A stretch of DNA of 5,765 bases from an uncultured Candidatus Altimarinota bacterium (GTDB taxonomy: Bacteria > Patescibacteriota > Gracilibacteria > BD1-5 > UBA6164). The notes beneath the pieces were generated by a model. The model did no database searches and had not been told where the DNA came from. It saw only the letters and a program-made list of their open reading frames with translations. The stretch covers positions 1-5,765 of the forward strand of contig CALLPO010000119.1 in assembly GCA_938015605.1 (NCBI GenBank). The letters are read 5' to 3'. Position numbers and translations under genes: made by a program. Of the stretch, positions 1 to 5,765 are shown in pieces. The stretch's first letter is position 1, and the number at the start of each line of letters is the position of its first letter.

Positions 1-296
1 ACTTCTCATACTCAAACTCATTCCAAATATATTTTTGTTCAAAAGCCATAGATTCATGGAGCAGCAAGCATTCAAGAGAATACTTTTTTTCATCATGCTC
101 ATCTATATCATTGCCCATTCATTCTTACTTCAGCCTCATAGTTTCACATAATGTATTTTGATTGATTTGGAAGTGGTGAATAGTATGCTGTAACTATAAA
201 ATATCAATCATTACTAGCAGCATTTGCTGTATTAGTTATAAACAAACTTGAAAATGTACTTATAAGTACAAGTATTACTGTTATTTTCTTAAACAT
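1..296 (-). CDS. Secreted 3D-domain (MltA/YuiC-like) cell-wall protein, C-terminus outside the window
   Basis: Partial gene running off the left edge; 98 codons are visible with TGA read as Gly (12 in-frame TGA). Residues 1-26 form a signal peptide: two lysines, a hydrophobic core, and a likely signal peptidase I site after Ala-Asn-Ala. The mature part enters a 3D domain almost at once: AYYSPLP (37-43), a GNYEAEVRMNG stretch (51-61), LAAP (77-80) and FGTKIYLEGVGVG (85-97). The three aspartates that name the domain lie beyond the edge. In the known family (MltA barrel, YuiC/RpfB-type) the domain cleaves peptidoglycan as a lytic transglycosylase. It is a paralogue of the next gene upstream but lacks that protein's N-terminal peptidoglycan-binding-like domain. 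A terminator separates the two, so it probably has its own promoter in 297-355. The start is the first ATG after an in-frame TAA; no Shine-Dalgarno sequence is seen. The fold is secure; activity is inferred. Confidence 0.88.
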
Positions 297-357
297 TTAT
301 ATTTACTTAGTATTAAATCTATAATTATTTTACTATATGAGAAAATTAAATACTAAA
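297..357 (-). promoter_or_regulatory. A+T-rich leader upstream of the short 3D-domain gene
   Basis: About 60 bases between the terminator and the start of the left-edge gene. Because a terminator precedes it, a promoter for that gene should lie here. I see TATAGT (reverse of 332-337) and TTATAG (reverse of 319-324) as possible -10 boxes, but neither has a convincing -35. The leader contains CTAAG followed by an A/T run, much as in the leader of the upstream paralogue (CTAAG-TTAAT there, CTAAG-TAAAT here), which fits duplication. Confidence 0.25.
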
Positions 358-381
358 AAAAGCCTATTTAGATAGGCTTTT
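358..381 (-). terminator. Rho-independent terminator after the long 3D-domain gene
   Basis: A perfect 10-bp hairpin, AAAAGCCTAT / ATAGGCTTTT, with a 4-base loop. It lies 23 bases past the TAA of the 452-aa 3D protein. On the minus strand the 3' arm ends in a T run (extended through 355-357 by the complement), so it looks like a normal intrinsic terminator for that gene. It separates the two tandem paralogues into different transcription units. Confidence 0.8.
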
Positions 382-404
382 AAAATTGACTTATTGTATA
401 TTTC

Positions 405-1763
405 TTATTTAATATCTTCTCTGAGTAGATCATATAGATATTTTAGTTTTTCTTTAGTAGATTCTTTTTTTACTTTTTCTTGTAATGCAAGAACCTTTTT
501 ACTAAGTCTACTTTTTTGAGTTTTATGTTTTAATTGATTGTCTCAAAACTTTTTTTCTAGAGCCTCAATTAATGCTTTACTTATTTTCTCAACTTCTTTT
601 TTCTGTTCAGGAGTGATTTTATATTTTTTTTCCACATCTGATGAAATTGTAACTTCAAATCTTTTATCTTCTATCTTTAATGCTTTTTCTTTATCTTGAA
701 CTTCAGTTTGAGTCTTTCTTCTATTTGATAAGAATATTTCAGGATGTTTCTCTTCTAACTTAGCAATTGTCTTAGTTCAAATGTATCAATGTCAAATACT
801 TGTTCTAGTAGGGAGTATTTGAGTATTTATTTGAAAATCTACAATTGAATCTTTAAAGCTAGAATATTTTCAGTTAACCTTTCACGAATACAATTTTGCT
901 TCTGTAAAAAGCAGTTGCATTTTTTCAATATTTTTATTACTTGATTGAGGTGTAATTTTAATTGCGAGACTATTTGAAGCTACAAATTTTGTTCAAGAGT
1001 ATTCAATCGTATTTTCTGATTCTCTTGGCATTATTTTTCACTTCACTGTCTTCTTTCACCAATTAAGTGCTCTGGTTAATCATTCATCTCAGTATCACAT
1101 CCATATATCTAATCTATCATATTCATGTCACCTTACTCAAGCTCTTACAATAGCTCATCACCTATCTTCAACTGTTCATACTCAAAGTCATTCAATTTCA
1201 ATCTTAGTACCAAAACTATATGTTGATGGTGCGGCTATAAATCAAGGATGAACAGCAACTCATGATGCTCAATGAGTTCAGTTTCAATTTAATCTAATAT
1301 CTCTAGCATAACTTCAGGTTGCATATCTTTTTTGTCATGGAAGTGGAGAATAATATGCTGAAACAACAAAATATGTTTCTGTTCATTCTAATCAACTATT
1401 TACAATCTTGACTTCAAATATTTTATTATATGTTGTTGTGAAATCATCTCAATACTTATTTTCTAATACTGAATATGTTTTTGGTCATATATATCATGCT
1501 GAATCCTCAGTTTTTGATGATATTATTTTATTTTGTATTTGAAAATCAATAATACTGTCTTTGATATCACTATATTTTCAAGTATCTTCTCATTTGTATA
1601 TGTTAAGTTTTGAAAATAATGATTGTATTTTTTTTATGTCTGATGCATTCGAAGTTGGCTCAATATATTTAAAGGCTCATACAGTTTGTGTGAAAATATT
1701 TAAAAATAAAAAACCTATAAATGTAAAAAATAGTGCTGTATATCTTAAAAAACTTTTCCTCAT
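405..1763 (-). CDS. Secreted 3D-domain peptidoglycan hydrolase with two flanking peptidoglycan-binding-like domains
   Basis: 452 aa with TGA=Gly (about 34 in-frame TGA). Residues 1-30 are a signal peptide or N-terminal anchor. A PG_binding_1-like domain spans about 41-103 (DSIIDFQIQNKI, YIGPKTY). The 3D domain spans about 131-245: AYYSPLPGQ (136-144), GSYARDIRLNG (150-160), IAAPSTYSFGTKI (176-188), EDRGGAI (199-205), DRLDIWMG (216-223). The three signature aspartates D200, D216 and D219 are all present. A second PG-binding-like domain spans about 278-340 (DSIVDFQINTQI, YIGTKTI). Residues 350-452 are a Lys/Glu-rich, probably helical tail. In the MltA/YuiC family the 3D fold cleaves glycan strands as a lytic transglycosylase; here it should act outside the membrane on the cell's own or a host's wall. 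The ATG at 1761-1763 directly follows in-frame TAA-TGA and gives a proper signal peptide. Domain calls are firm; substrate is inferred. Confidence 0.9.
744..932 (-). repeat. Copy 2 of the peptidoglycan-binding-like repeat (residues 278-340)
   Basis: MQLLFTEAKLYSGKVNGKYS, then KDSIVDFQINTQI and GYIGTKT, pair with copy 1. Roughly half the positions are identical by eye, and the DNA has clearly diverged, so the duplication is not recent. Confidence 0.7.
1455..1643 (-). repeat. Copy 1 of the peptidoglycan-binding-like repeat (residues 41-103)
   Basis: Protein-level repeat. IQSLFSKLNIYKGEDTGKYS, then KDSIIDFQIQNKI and GYIGPKT, closely match copy 2 in order and spacing. It lies N-terminal to the 3D domain, so the catalytic domain is bracketed by two copies that probably arose by internal duplication. 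Confidence 0.7.
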
Positions 1764-1788
1764 TCATTAACTTAGAATATAAAACTTT

Positions 1789-1817
1789 TTGCATATCATT
1801 CAGTAATATATTATAAT
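1789..1817 (+). promoter_or_regulatory. Candidate promoter for the glycosylase gene, with an overlapping minus-strand -10
   Basis: TTGCAT (1789-1794), a 17-base spacer, then a consensus TATAAT (1812-1817), giving a leader of about 75 bases before the ATG at 1899. On the opposite strand, TATAAT (reverse of 1810-1815) overlaps it and could serve the divergent 3D-domain gene, although that copy has no good -35. The region is so A+T-rich that chance matches are likely. Confidence 0.4.
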
Positions 1818-1898
1818 AATACATATTGAAGTATAAAAGTATCAGTGGGCAGAATTTTGCATATATTACATTTATTTATTTTTTTGCAAGTCATAATT

Positions 1899-2606
1899 AT
1901 GGAGACACTCTTAAAATCACTAAAAAATTATTCTATTGATGATTGTTATGCTATAGAAGAGAATTCTAAAGAGTTTGCGAATCTTTCAATTATTTTTAAT
2001 AAAATTGATAATAAAGAATTTTTTTTACCTCTAGTACTAGCAAGTTGAATAGTATTTTATAGCTTATCAAATGCATGAGATAAGTATTGGGAAAAAGTGT
2101 GAGAGAATATTGAATGTTTTAATTTTAAAAAGATTGATGATGTGTATTTGTTTTTTATTGATTTTCTTCCTAAACTTTGAATTAATGATAAAAGCATTTG
2201 AAAGAAAATTGTAAAGCTTAAAAAAATAAGAAGCTTCCTTGATGATTTGTATTTTAAACAAACATTCTATCATAAAAATATGTTACTCTTGAGTAAAAAA
2301 ATTGCTGAATATTCTTGAACTCTCTTTGATGATTTAATAGTAACATATTCAGTGAGAATGTATGCTTATTGAGCTAGGATTCGTTTTAATAAACATATTG
2401 AATTTCCTCAAGAATTTCTTTTTGTTGTAAATAATGATTTTGACAGTTTATATAAAAGGTATGATGGTGAATTTGAAGGAGATTCACAAAAATTTTACTT
2501 AGAACTTTCTAAACAATTAAACATTGCCCCAATGCATCTTAAACTTCTTTTAATTAAAAAATTTGATGAGCTTATGAAGATGGATATCTGACAAATAAAA
2601 AACTAG
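1899..2606 (+). CDS. AGOG-type HhH DNA glycosylase relative, catalytic lysine apparently absent
   Basis: 235 aa with TGA=Gly (8 in-frame TGA), ending in TAG. I recognise it from the archaeal 8-oxoguanine glycosylase/AP lyase family AGOG. LASGIVFYSLSNAGDKYWE (47-65) matches the N-terminal helix region. FLPKLGINDKSIGKKIVKLK (89-108), VRMYAYGAR (152-160), IEFPQE (167-172) and LNIAPMHLKLLL (207-218) follow in the family order, and the length is typical. Such enzymes remove oxidised guanine using a lysine and an aspartate. Lined up on the YAY motif against my memory of Pyrobaculum AGOG, the lysine position is D144 and the aspartate position is E172. Activity is therefore doubtful, or the chemistry differs. 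An in-frame ATG at 1845 would add 18 hydrophobic residues unlike the family, so I chose 1899. No Shine-Dalgarno sequence is seen. Family call is fairly sure; function is not. Confidence 0.75.
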
Positions 2607-2624
2607 CTTAGCTAGTTTTTTATT
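2594..2624. terminator. Bidirectional terminator shared by the glycosylase gene and grpE
   Basis: A perfect 14-bp stem (AATAAAAAACTAGC / GCTAGTTTTTTATT) with a 3-base loop, TTA. A runs in the left arm and T runs in the right arm make it an intrinsic terminator on both strands. It holds the TAG of the plus-strand gene (2604-2606) and the first two bases of the complement of the grpE TAA (2623-2625), so the two genes share one terminator with almost no intergenic DNA. Confidence 0.88.
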
Positions 2625-3192
2625 ATTCTCATGCTCAAACCACAACTTTAGCTACTCTTAGTACTTTATCATCTAATAAGTATCCTTTTTCAAATTCATC
2701 ACATATAATTCATTCTTCTTTTCCTGGAACTTGAGTCATAACGTCGTGCTTATTTGGATCAACTTCTTCTCAAGTAGACATAAATTCACTTACACCCATA
2801 TCTTTTAAATCTTTCTTTAAACTTTTCTCAAGAGCTATAATTGCTTCAAATTGAGCTGTATTATGTTCTTCTTCAGGAGTGTTTTTTATCATTCTCTCAA
2901 GATCATCTACTCTTTTTAAAATAGGATTAATAATTTTTGATTTTATAAAGAAAACCATTTCATCTTTATCTCTACTAGTTCTTCTCTTGAAATTCTCATA
3001 ATCTGCTTGAGATTTTAGAAGAGCATCTTTTAATTGTGCAACTTGTGGATTTTCTTCTCATTGAGCTTCTTCTACAAGTTCTTCATCTATTTCTCAATCC
3101 TCATTTTTCAGATTCTCAATTTCTACTTCCATTTCTTCCATCACTTCATTTTCTTCTATTTTTTCCTTCATATCATTTTCATTTTTAGTCAT
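2623..3192 (-). CDS. grpE: GrpE, nucleotide exchange factor for DnaK
   Basis: 189 aa with 6 in-frame TGA read as Gly. GrpE is a cytoplasmic homodimer that drives ADP release from the Hsp70 chaperone DnaK. The first 50 residues are an acidic, Glu-rich disordered/coiled-coil leader typical of the family. The long dimer helix follows (about 51-103), with DYENFKRRTSRDKDEM (64-79) and PILKRVDDLERMI (90-102). The C-terminal beta domain has the diagnostic GEEVDPNKHDVMTQVPG (141-157), a YLLDDKVLRVAKVVVGAGE end (171-189) and normal length. Both glycines in the last four residues are TGA codons at a conserved site. The gene stands alone: no hrcA, dnaK or dnaJ beside it and no CIRCE element (the TTAGCACTC inverted repeat). 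It is divergent from xth and shares its terminator with the glycosylase gene. AGAAAG lies only 2 bases before the ATG, too close for a normal ribosome-binding site. Confidence 0.96.
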
Positions 3193-3221
3193 TTCTTTCT
3201 AATTATTTAAGTATTTTGTTT

Positions 3222-3248
3222 ATTATATTAATAAATACTTTTTTTCAA
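3222..3248 (-). promoter_or_regulatory. Candidate grpE promoter
   Basis: On the minus strand, TTGAAA (reverse of 3243-3248), a 15-base spacer, then a consensus TATAAT (reverse of 3222-3227). This puts the transcript start about 25 bases before the grpE ATG. The spacer is short, so support is moderate. Confidence 0.4.
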
Positions 3249-3271
3249 GATAAAAATCTTTATTTTTTGAT

Positions 3272-3285
3272 GTTTATTGATAAAC
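3272..3285. promoter_or_regulatory. Small palindrome between divergent grpE and xth
   Basis: GTTTAT-TG-ATAAAC, a perfect 6-bp inverted repeat with a 2-base centre, sits about midway between the two divergent starts. It could be an operator, but it is short and made of A/T-rich words expected by chance here. It is not a CIRCE element. Confidence 0.2.
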
Positions 3286-3308
3286 TAAACACTAGTAATA
3301 ACTATATT
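3277..3308 (+). promoter_or_regulatory. Weak candidate promoter for the xth run
   Basis: TTGATA (3277-3282) and TATATT (3303-3308) precede xth, but the 20-base spacer is longer than usual. If TATATT is the real -10, the transcript would begin only about 10-15 bases before the ATG, giving a very short leader. No other clear promoter is seen in this gap. Confidence 0.25.
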
Positions 3309-3326
3309 AACTTTATTTGTAAAAAT

Positions 3327-4142
3327 ATGAAAATAATTTCTTGGAATGTAAATGGTATAAGGGCAGTAGGGAAGAAGTGATTTAAAGAATTTATAGCATC
3401 AGAAAATGTAGATATTTTATGTATCCAAGAAACTAAAGCTTTTGAGGATCAATTTTTGAAAGATAAAAATTTAGGTGAGATAGAATGATATAAATATATA
3501 TGGCATAAATGAACAAGAGCAGGGTATGCTTGAACTGCAATTTTTTATAAAAATGAAATTGAAGTAATTGATACAAAGAATGATTTTTGAGAAGTTGACC
3601 ATTTTCATGATGATGGAAGAGTGACTGAATTAGAATTTAATTATACTGACTCAGATTGAAATAAGCATCATACAGTTTTATTAAACTGATATTTTCCAAA
3701 TGGTTGAACTAGAGCAGACTGAACAGAAATGGTAAGCTATAAACTTGATTTTTATACCCACTTGATGGACTATACACGAAAACTAAAAGCTGAATGAAAA
3801 ACCATGATTGTAACAGGAGATTACAATATTGTTCATACAGAAATTGATATAGCTAGACCAAAACAAAATGTTAATTCTATTTGATTCTTACCAATTGAAA
3901 GAGAAAAAATTTGAGCTTTCTTTGATGATTGAAACCTAGATGTATGGAGACATTTTTACCCTGATAGATTAGATGTATATTCACGGTGGAGTTATAGAGC
4001 TTGATCGAGACCACGTAATGTTTGATGGAGAATTGATTATTTTGTTGTAAATAAGGATTTTATAAAAAATGTTAAATGAATAGATTATATGAATGATGTA
4101 ATGTGAAGTGATCACTGTCCTGTAAAACTTGAACTTAAATAA
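3327..4142 (+). CDS. xth: Exonuclease III family AP endonuclease
   Basis: 271 aa, usual for ExoIII/ExoA; 17 of 24 glycines are TGA. The enzyme cuts DNA 5' of abasic sites in base excision repair and removes 3' blocking groups. All the catalytic positions known from E. coli ExoIII are present: N7 in SWNVNG, E35 in IQETK, Y122 in NGYFPNG, D165 and N167 in GDYN, D237 in GWRIDYF, and D262-H263 in GSDHCP. TGA supplies the invariant glycines of NGYFP, GWRIDY and GSDHCP. The sequence looks closer to Bacillus ExoA than to E. coli ExoIII, with WSYRAGSRPRNVGWRIDYF at 221-239. Residue 220 is CGG where ExoA relatives have Trp in YSWWSYR; read as Arg it would be very unusual. It is first in a three-gene run, 4 bases before the next ATG. 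The start matches the family N-terminus exactly; no Shine-Dalgarno sequence. Confidence 0.97.
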
Positions 4143-4146
4143 TATA

Positions 4147-4734
4147 ATGGAAATTGATTATAAAATATTCCTTTGAATAATAACTATATTAATGGTATTT
4201 TATGGTTATTTTGCATATATTAGAGATATTTTAAAATGAAAAACTAAACCCCATTTATTTAGTTGGATTATATTTGTAATTCTTGATGTTATCTCAGTTT
4301 TAGTTCAATATAATGCTTGAGCATGACCATGAGTATGGTGAACTGTAGCAACTACATTAGTTGCAGCTACTGTTATGATTCTTGCATTAAAATATTGAGA
4401 AAAACATATAAAAACAAGTGATATTATTTCTTTTATACTAGCTATAATAACAGTAATATTATATACTCAAGTATCTGATCCAACATATTCAATGATATTT
4501 GTATTAATTATTATTACTTTAGCATTCTATCCAACAGTAAGGAAGAGCTATAATAAACCATCTGAAGAGACACTTATAATGTACATATTTGCATGAATAA
4601 GGTCGTTTATTTGAATATTTGCAACTACTAGTATTTCTTTTCTTACAATTTGACTACCTGTATATGTAGTATTAATAAATACACTTTTTATCTGAATGGT
4701 TCTATTTAGAAAAAAAACATTAAAATTACAATAA
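4147..4734 (+). CDS. Seven-helix membrane protein with SWEET/PQ-loop-like repeat, function unknown
   Basis: 195 aa; 11 of 12 glycines are TGA. I do not recognise a named family with certainty. Hydrophobic stretches suggest seven membrane helices near residues 6-23, 37-55, 62-82, 92-107, 113-128, 143-160 and 163-187. Two segments resemble each other: FYGYFAYIRDILKGKTKPHL (18-37) and AFYPTVRKSYNKPSEETLIM (126-145). Each has an aromatic-rich helix end, a basic loop with Lys-Pro, then a new helix. This 3+1+3 plan with a loop repeat recalls SWEET and PQ-loop transporters, so a small-molecule transporter is a reasonable guess only. Residues 58-68 are Gly/Pro-rich (GAGPGVWGTVA). It begins 4 bases after the xth stop and ends 1 base before the next ATG, with no Shine-Dalgarno sequence, so coupled translation is likely. 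Confidence 0.85.
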
Positions 4735-4735
4735 T

Positions 4736-5428
4736 ATGAACAAATTTGAACAGACATTTTTTCAAAAATATGTTCCTGAATGACAGTCTATTAAATGAGT
4801 TATTCATGAACATTGGATAAAGATAGTTGATAACCTTTTGGTGCGGTTAGGGCTTTTTACATTTATTCCTAGTTTTTTGTACTATTATTCTGCATGGATT
4901 CAAAACTATATTAGTTTTGTATATTTTGAAGTTTATTTAATTTTAATTTTTCTGAAGTTGATATATGATGTTTTCAACTGGTATAATGATGTATGGATTA
5001 TCACAGAGAAGTGAGTTATTGATCTTGATTGGGCACTGCTAAAAACAAGCTCATCTAGTATAAAATACGAAAATATTGAAGGAATCTGAGTAGAACAAGC
5101 TGGTCTTTGGGATAAGCTTTTAAATAAATGAGATGTTGTTATCCATAAGATATGAGAGGATGAATTTAGGTTAGAAGATGCTAAAATACCCTATGAAGCA
5201 CTTGATGAAATTGAGAGAATTAGTAAAGAGAGTCAGCAAGCATGAGAAGATGAAGAAAAAGATAAGTTTGATTTAATTATGGAAGCATTGTGATGAGTTG
5301 TTGAAGATTATTTAGATAGAAAATGAATTGAAGGTTCATCAGTTTTAAAACAAAAAAGACTTCCTAAACACAGAGAATATCTTGATAAGGAGGTCGTATT
5401 TGATGAAGATGCTATCGATTTGAGGTAA
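4736..5428 (+). CDS. Membrane-anchored bacterial PH-domain protein (YdbS/DUF304-like)
   Basis: 230 aa; 10 of 14 glycines are TGA. A cytosolic N-terminal segment contains HEHWIKI (24-30), followed by two membrane helices (about 33-53 and 60-80). The region from 81 to about 165 (NWYNDVWIITEKGVIDLDW, SSIKYENIEGIGVEQAGLWD, GDVVIHKIGEDEFRLEDAKI) has the beta-rich pattern of bacterial PH (bPH2) domains. The tail (166-230) is highly charged, with an Asp/Glu-rich helix and a basic patch KQKRLPKHR. This layout is common in CPR genomes, but no biochemical role is established; a membrane scaffold is a guess. It starts 1 base after the preceding stop, so it is co-transcribed with xth and the seven-helix gene. 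Residue 37 at the start of helix 1 is another CGG codon, where Trp would suit a membrane helix better than Arg. Its last 17 bases overlap the end of holA on the other strand. Confidence 0.85.
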
Positions 5429-5765
5429 TTGAAAGTAGAGTCTTTTCTATTTCAAATTGAAAATCTTCTTCTGTGGTTCAAAGGAGTTTTCAGGACTTCA
5501 TTTTTTTATCAAGATTTACTAGAGATATGTAGAGTTTTTCTAAGTTTGAATGTTTAATTCGAGGATTTTTAGTTACTAAAAACCCTCTATTTCATAGATT
5601 TAAGCTGCTCGTGATTTGTTGAGTAGGAACTTTAAGTTCTTTTAGTTTAGATATATAAATACTTGTTCTAAGATTAGCAAGTAGGTTATTATAAAATGCA
5701 TAGATATTGATTTCATCTAGTATAATCTTTAATTTTGAACTGGCTTGATCTACATTACAGTTCAT
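5412..5765 (-). CDS. holA: DNA polymerase III delta subunit, C-terminal part
   Basis: Partial gene entering from the right edge. The 117 visible codons match the C-terminal helical collar domain of HolA, the clamp-loader subunit that opens the beta sliding clamp. NNLLANLRTSIYISKLKELK (26-45 of the visible part) corresponds to the helix with spaced leucines and arginines. KVPTQQITSSLNLGNRGFLV (45-64) fits the segment where delta usually has its conserved small helix pair. LEKLYISLVNLDKKMKSGK (75-93) fits the family's closing pattern of Asp followed by Lys-x-Lys-Ser/Thr-Gly. Three in-frame TGA read as Gly; the stop is TAG. The ATG at the window edge is probably internal, since the ATPase-like domains are absent. 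CGA occurs twice (visible residues 69 and 117), neither at a position that shows its meaning. No separate terminator is seen between it and the convergent PH-domain gene, which it overlaps. Confidence 0.82.

Noticed and set aside
1..1763. Possible pseudogene with many nonsense codons
   Set aside because: All interruptions are TGA at glycine positions and the frame is continuous with intact domain motifs, so this is recoding, not decay.
1561..1770. Open frame on the plus strand opposite the long 3D-domain gene
   Set aside because: It is a shadow of the signal peptide and first repeat of the minus-strand gene. It has no family features and no start signal, and it only looks closed because TGA was counted as stop.
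1845..1898. Upstream ATG extending the glycosylase relative by 18 residues
   Set aside because: The extension is hydrophobic, does not resemble the family N-terminus and has no better start context than the ATG at 1899.
2067..2273. Minus-strand open frame inside the glycosylase gene
   Set aside because: It overlaps a recognisable coding frame on the plus strand and resembles nothing I know; it is a by-product of A+T-rich sequence.
3193..3326. CIRCE heat-shock operator before grpE
   Set aside because: The TTAGCACTC/GAGTGCTAA inverted repeat is absent; the only palindrome, at 3272-3285, is unrelated in sequence and spacing.
4548..4757. Minus-strand open frame across the seven-helix/PH-domain junction
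   Set aside because: It is antisense to two supported genes and has no recognisable domain.
1..5765. CRISPR array, tRNA, insertion sequence or phage module
   Set aside because: I saw no regularly spaced direct repeats, no cloverleaf with a TTC-arm consensus, no transposase or integrase motifs and no terminal inverted repeats.

Overview
The window is very A+T-rich and only makes sense as genes if TGA is read as glycine. With that reading, and with TAA and TAG as the only stops, eight reading frames cover nearly all of it on both strands. About 100 in-frame TGA codons are used, many at glycines invariant in known families (the Gly-Ser-Asp-His end of exonuclease III, the last glycines of GrpE). 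TGA=Gly is the known code of Candidatus Gracilibacteria (BD1-5) and Absconditabacteria (SR1), so the source is almost certainly one of these Patescibacteria/CPR groups. One CGG codon lies where the exonuclease III family has tryptophan. That hints at the additional CGG/CGA-to-Trp change reported for Absconditabacterales, but one site does not prove it.

Layout, left to right. Positions 1-1763 (minus strand) hold two tandem secreted 3D-domain (MltA/YuiC-like) cell-wall proteins. The upstream one is 452 aa and has peptidoglycan-binding-like domains on both sides of the 3D domain. The downstream one is a shorter form that runs off the left edge. A hairpin terminator separates them. A divergent intergenic region leads into a plus-strand gene at 1899-2606 for an AGOG-type HhH DNA glycosylase relative, in which the expected catalytic lysine seems to be missing. 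It converges on grpE (2623-3192, minus). One bidirectional hairpin lies between them and contains both stop codons.

From a second divergent region the plus strand carries a tight three-gene run: xth (exonuclease III/AP endonuclease), a seven-helix membrane protein with a SWEET/PQ-loop-like repeat, and a membrane-anchored bacterial PH-domain protein. The run ends tail-to-tail, with a 17-bp overlap, against the C-terminal part of holA (DNA polymerase III delta), which enters from the right edge.

Functionally this is a compact CPR mix: cell-wall hydrolysis (two 3D proteins), base excision repair (glycosylase relative plus AP endonuclease), protein folding (GrpE), replication (HolA) and two membrane proteins of unknown role. 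No tRNA, rRNA, CRISPR array, insertion sequence or phage gene is visible. No gap between genes exceeds about 135 bases. No start has a clear Shine-Dalgarno sequence.
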